Shown piece by piece: positions 59,637 to 64,000 of a stretch of DNA of 64,000 bases. The DNA is taken from NCBI GenBank assembly GCA_021307315.1, contig JAJSPD010000096.1:88625-152624 (forward strand). The letters run 5' to 3'. Source of the stretch: Bisporella sp. PMI_857. Lineage: Eukaryota; Ascomycota; Leotiomycetes; Helotiales; Helotiaceae. Position numbers and translations under genes: made by a program. Within the stretch, counting starts at the first letter, position 1, and each line of letters starts with the position of its first letter. The notes under the pieces were generated by a model. That model saw nothing but the letters and a program-made list of their open reading frames with translations, did no database searches and was not told where the DNA came from.

Positions 59637-61961
59637 TCAAGCGACGCCAAGTTCTTGATAGAAAGCCTCTGTACTTGGCTCCCGGCCTAGAAAATCCGTA
59701 ACAGTTTTCATTTCGTTCTGACTGCCTCCCTTCTCGAGCACCATATATCGATATCTTTGAGCTTCTTCAGCATTCGTCGGGTCAGCCTTGAATGCGGTGT
59801 GGAACATGTCGTCAGCCAAGACTTGTGAGCTACAGGACGGGTGAGCATTGGGAGGGTAAGAGGGTCGTCATCCCCATTGGAGAACTCACTAGAGATAGCC
59901 ATAATACCCGGCATCATAATCAGCCATAACATGGAAGAACGTCGACTCGGCATGGCCCCATTCAAAGCCCTTCCCGTCTACCTCTGGGCCATCAAGCTGC
60001 ATGAGCTCCTTTCGTAGCTTGTTATACAGAACCGAGATGTTCAAGCTCTCGATAGCTTCGTGGCTCGCTGGTTCGTGGATCATCATGTCTAGCATACTGT
60101 AATGCAGCACGCGAAGCTGGAACAAAGCGCCATTTGCATGTTTCGCCCCAACAAGGCTCTCAATTATCTCGTCCGGAATCCGCTCCGGCGGCTGAGGGTC
60201 CGCGTTTGATTGTGCCTTCCACGACTCCAGATATTCCGGGGAAAGAAAGGAGTAGTGGCGGCTTAGAGATTTTAAGACCGAAGGCGCCCAGCACCAGTTC
60301 TCAAGCATTTGGCTTGGCGCCTCGCCGAAATCGATAACCGTGTTCGTACCGTGGAAACGGGAGTATCTGGTCTTCGAAACCAGGTCATGAATACCATGGC
60401 CCAATTCGTGGAACAGTGTGGATACTTCGTCGTGTCGCAGGAGGCTAGGTTTGGTAGCGGTTGGCTTGCCAAAGCTGCAAAGTAGTGCGGTCGCTGGATA
60501 CTGACGTGTTCCGTCCTCACGAGCAAAACCCTACTACCCTCAGCTCTCTTATTATGGTATTGGGTGATACAAACATACCGGCTGCAAGTTCCAGTTAGAT
60601 GGGCCCGAGTATTTGTGTTTCCGAGCCCAAAGGTCCAAGTAGAGGTAACCAAGAAATAGGTTTCCTTGCTGCACGCTATCCCAAACACTGAAAACCTGGA
60701 CATCCTCATGCCAAACAAGCTTGTTCCCATTTCCAAACTCAGTAAGATTGTCTTGCTTATCGCCTCTAATTTCTTGAAATACGAGACCGAACAGCTGCTG
60801 AAAAATCTTCAACATGCCTTGCACTGTCGTCTCCAAAGAGAAATATTCCGAAATCAATTGCTGGTCAACATTATACTCTTGTTTTAACATCACCTGCCTA
60901 TAAAAGCCGTAATCCCATAAGAAAAACCGGCCATCAAAAACAATCCCTCTAGATTCAAGATCTGCCTTTTTAAGCTCTTTTAGTTTTTCCAGCTCTTTCC
61001 TACCCCCGGGTGTCAGCCTAGTTTGCAAATCAGCTAAAAATGCGTTAACTGTCTTAGGTGTCTTTGCCATCTTCGCCTCGATACGATATGCCGCATGGTT
61101 AGGATATCCAAGAAGGCGGGCCGCTTCGTCACGGAGGACCACTGTCTCCTTGAATAATACGACGTTATCTGGACATTTGTTCTCATGTCCAATCTGGCAG
61201 CGTCGCCGAGTTTCACTATTCGTTGCACTCTGTTGCGCTGCTCCAAGACGCGAATATTCCTATTGCAAAAGACCAGAATTAGCTCCCGGGTGTTATGACC
61301 AGTTAGTAAGCCCAGAATATCGCACCAAAGTAAGGCGAAGCTTTCCCTCATTCTCGCCCGAGCCTTTCTCTAAGTCAGACACAACCCATTCTGGGACACC
61401 GTCCAGTTCCTTCGGATAAAACCATATCCCGCTGACATCCTCACTCTGATTCTTCCTGAAATCCACACTGAGCTGGGCCAGCCGTTTTCGAATTTCCTTG
61501 AACCGGTTTCTTTTCGAACCGGCAGGCAGCGCCAAGCCGTTCCGGATATATTCTTTGTGCATCTTTTCCAAAAGATGGCTCGATTCCGGATCGAGGCTCT
61601 CGTTCTTTTTGACGACAGCATCGACAAGATGGTACAGATCTTCACGCATCGATGTCTCTATCGCGAAGTTATTCAACAATGTCTGAGATTGCGATGAAGC
61701 ATTTCTGATGGCGTCATCTGGAGATACTTCTTTGTAGAAGCAGAGGATGTTGGACTCGAAGTGCAGCGCATTTTCTGCGTGAGCGAGGGGCAGTACAACG
61801 TTTGCGAAAACTGCTGCATCAAGCGTCACACTCTGGGCAACCTGGTTTTGGACTTTGCGGTAATGCTCGATAAGACGATTGGCATCGTTAATGATCGATG
61901 TTGGCGTCCCAGTAAACAGAGGAGGCGTTTGAGGTGGTTTTGGTAGGCTGTCGTGGATCAT
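59637..61961 (-). CDS. PRD1: M3 metallopeptidase, thimet oligopeptidase/saccharolysin type
   Basis: Predicted complement(join(59637..59829,59890..60530,60579..61259,61326..61961)), 716 aa; phases agree and length fits M3A enzymes. Zinc site: FHELGHGIHDL with His480, Glu481 and His484, and Glu509 in DFGEAPSQMLENW as third ligand. Other family blocks are PGGRKELEKLKELKKADLES, REDGTRQYPATALLCSFGKP and ADYDAGYYGYLYSQVLADDM. The enzyme cleaves short peptides in the cytosol; yeast Prd1 (saccharolysin) is the model. The first Met chosen (61961) precedes IHDSLPKPPQTPP, and no mitochondrial presequence is evident, so a cytosolic location is expected. All catalytic residues are present. It lies in tandem behind the caspase-like gene. 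Confidence 0.93.
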
Positions 61962-62375
61962 TTTTCGCAAGGGAATCTAAAGGTAGTGTAGAAGGAGTTC
62001 TCATGATTGCAGTGCGACATACGTGCTGAAGTAGTATCCGAAAACCAACAAGCCAACCAATTGGTGGTAAGATGTTTGGGGCATTGCAACAAACCTGGTA
62101 AATGTTATCCTGGAATATTAGGCGTGACATGGAAGAGCTTTCTCCACTGCAGCGGATCACGGAGCTATTCTATACTGTGGGATAGATCAAATACTGATAT
62201 ACTTTTCGAACTATCCATAGGTAACCATGTTAGAAGGTAGTTAAGAGCAGTTATTGGAGTCCTTCGTGGTCTCACAATGACTGCCTGAAAAATATTGAAC
62301 ACAACCCCTTAATAGGATTGTCCCAGAAACGCTAAAGATGGATTTAATCTCTATGGAGCATCTAACAAAGTCCAC
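61962..62375. other. Intergenic region upstream of the M3 peptidase
   Basis: 414 bp between two genes on the minus strand; carries the promoter of the peptidase gene. An overlapping open frame (61888-62160) is not supported. Confidence 0.5.
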
Positions 62376-64000
62376 CTATGACTTCAAGAACGTCGGGTAA
62401 GCCATACCCAGAAGGCAGGTACTCGTCCAGAGCTCTACCCGAGCATTTCTGCGCCTCTGCAAGAATGAATCATTGACTGAGATACGTGATACTATTTCTT
62501 CTCTTGCGATGAGAATTGATTCAGTCTCGGAAAAGCGCTCCCTTTTTTGTACTCTTGCGAGCGTGTCCTCAGCGGGCTTCTTTATTTCCCTGTCAATAAT
62601 TTTATCTCTGATTGGTACTTCAGTTGGAACCGAATAATTTGAGACTAGGTTTGAAGATTTGACGAGGCCGATTAACGTGATGGCTGGATGATGCTGAACG
62701 TAGCACCACATGTCCACTGGGATAGTCGCGATGATGAGGGTTGAGAAGCTTGTGAATCCAGCTTCGATCTTGACTTGCTCGGCAAGAACAGGCATCATAC
62801 CAAGCCAATCGGCAAAGGAATCAGTTTGGAAATCCGAGATCTCTAGAGTCTCCTTGAGTCGAATGCTGATTGCTATTCTGGGACTGATCAACGGTTGAGA
62901 ATTTAGGCTGGTTGTAGATGATGCGGATGAAGCCGGAAGAGATGAACCGGAGAACGTTGAAAATGATGAGTCGCTTATAGCTAAGGAAGCACCACGACTT
63001 GGAAGACTCTGAGTATTCATCTGATTTGTGGAGTCCTTCAAGTATGTTTCTGCAGATGGTCGAATCCGAGAAAGTTGGATGCTCCTCGGCAACCTCTGAT
63101 TCTGCGTCAGCACAACATGCAATGGTGGCCTCTGCATCTCGCGGCCAGCAGGCATCCAGTTTTGTATGCGGCATAGAATTTTGTTATACAAAGATCCGAC
63201 AGTAAAGGAAGGAACATCTTTGAGGAGTTCAAGCTCCGTGATCAAGGCATGCGTGAACGAGAACTTGCCTACGGGATTGGCAACAGTATTGAACCCGCAA
63301 GCAGCTATCAGCTCAGTGACGCCATTTCCAGTATCTGTATTGGCTGTTCCAGATGCGCAACAATCGAGCAAAAGGAGTACGTCGGACTCAGCTTCCTCCA
63401 ATGCATGCTGAATTCCGTTCCATTTGACAGTCTGATAGCCTGGCTCTTGTGAGTTGGCTCGACTACCACAAAGTGTAAGCCTTTACTGTACTGCTTCGAG
63501 CCCTTAAATATGAGCTATGTATTTAAGGTTCAGGTTTTTAAACAAAGAAGAGATTAAAAAGCTTACCTGGCCCAGCACAATTGCCGATTTCTTGCCAACA
63601 TCCCATGCCCCCCATAATATACAATCTTCAAATCTCCCTTCCTATCCCCACCCAGCTCCACAAAATCCAAAATCTTCCTGTTGAGCCTCTTATGGCTCCC
63701 TTCGCTTGGAATCTTCCACACCTCAACCCGATAATTATAGACCACCTCAAACACGTTTGCCAAGCCATTCACTTCGATTGAAACAGGGAGCTGTGGATCC
63801 TCATCTTCCCAGCAGATGAGAAGAACATAAACCGACGAGTATCGCATGCGATTCTCATTTGGAAAAGCTGCATTGGCTGCTTGTTGGAGAGATTCCCCGA
63901 CTTCTTTAAGGGAGATGTGGTACTGGAGACGTTCTAGCTCGTGAAGTGGGGGTGGCCAATTGATATCCGCATCAGAGTCATCAGCAACTTCTGTCTCTAT
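62376..64000 (-). CDS. Caspase-like (peptidase C14) protein, 5' end beyond the window
   Basis: Predicted complement(join(62376..63462,63567..>64000)); the frame is open through the right edge, so the N-terminus is missing. The caspase-fold pair is present: the His motif IVYYGGHG in the first visible exon and the Cys motif DVLLLLDCCASGTA just after the intron. The intron (GTAAGC..GTGGTAG) closes in phase. Between them lies QTVKWNGIQHALEEAESD, as in other fungal C14 proteins. Further on are FSFTHALITELELL and LHVVLTQN, the end of the p10-like part. The final 200 residues include a Ser-rich linker, then a globular segment and a basic helical tail (DREIKKPAEDTLARVQKRER). Fungal caspase-like proteins are tied to cell death and often occur with NLR or HET proteins. 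Cleavage specificity is unknown. Confidence 0.88.

Noticed and set aside
1..64000. CRISPR array, phage or bacterial operon
   Set aside because: No spaced direct repeats and no polycistronic gene packing; spliceosomal introns throughout show nuclear eukaryotic DNA.

Overview
The window is a euchromatic fragment of a filamentous ascomycete genome (Pezizomycotina; a leotiomycete-like fungus is my guess from the gene repertoire, not something the sequence proves). The evidence is fungal intron structure (introns of about 42-170 nt with GT..AG ends and CTAAC-type branch points), fungus-restricted families (HET, fungal N-terminal NLR domains, DUF4419, DUF7708), Fot/pogo-type DNA transposons, and damage typical of repeat-induced point mutation (RIP) in one transposon. 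Most genes are split by introns, so I joined exons by hand using splice sites, phase and family similarity. For almost every gene the joined lengths are exact multiples of three.

Layout. 1-2839 (-): an MFS sugar transporter with about 18 introns, cut by the left edge. 2840-5037: divergent intergenic region with a 177-bp TA-flanked MITE. 5038-6941 (+): HET-domain protein. 8206-10156 (-): ankyrin protein with a fungal NLR-type N-terminal domain. 10854-11157 (+): 84-aa Cys/Gly-rich protein. 11158-18765: gene desert holding a 2.2-kb pogo/Fot transposon with terminal inverted repeats and a transposase broken by RIP. 18766-20009 (-): DUF4419 protein. 21288-21803 (+): C2H2 zinc-finger protein. 22287-23406 (-): membrane-anchored fungal protein. 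23715-26041 (+): half of a HET domain fused to a chymotrypsin-like domain with Cys in the Ser position. 26750-28653 (-): coiled-coil, Pro/Ser-rich protein. 30069-31088 (+): Pml1/SNIP1-type FHA splicing factor. 32437-38081 (+): alpha/beta-hydrolase-NB-ARC NLR with a long disordered tail. 40004-41827 (-): Dal5-like MFS permease. 43287-44562 (-): RMND1-type mitochondrial protein. 44836-49079 (+): Vps41. 49511-54449 (-): DUF7708-NACHT-zinc finger-ankyrin NLR. 55295-58646 (+): Rad5/HLTF-like SNF2 ATPase with RING. 59637-61961 (-): M3 oligopeptidase. 62376->64000 (-): caspase-like (C14) protein running off the right edge.

Functionally, conserved housekeeping genes (Vps41, RMND1, Pml1, M3 peptidase, SNF2, transporters) are interleaved with allorecognition or innate-immunity-type genes: two HET-related proteins, two full NLRs, an NLR-like ankyrin protein, a caspase-like protein and, perhaps, the protease fusion. 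The neighbourhood suggests, but does not prove, a locus enriched for programmed-cell-death or incompatibility genes. The most unusual object is the HET/protease-like fusion at 23715-26041. Two conserved genes (Vps41 and the SNF2 ATPase) each show one local anomaly that is either a sequence error or a real lesion.
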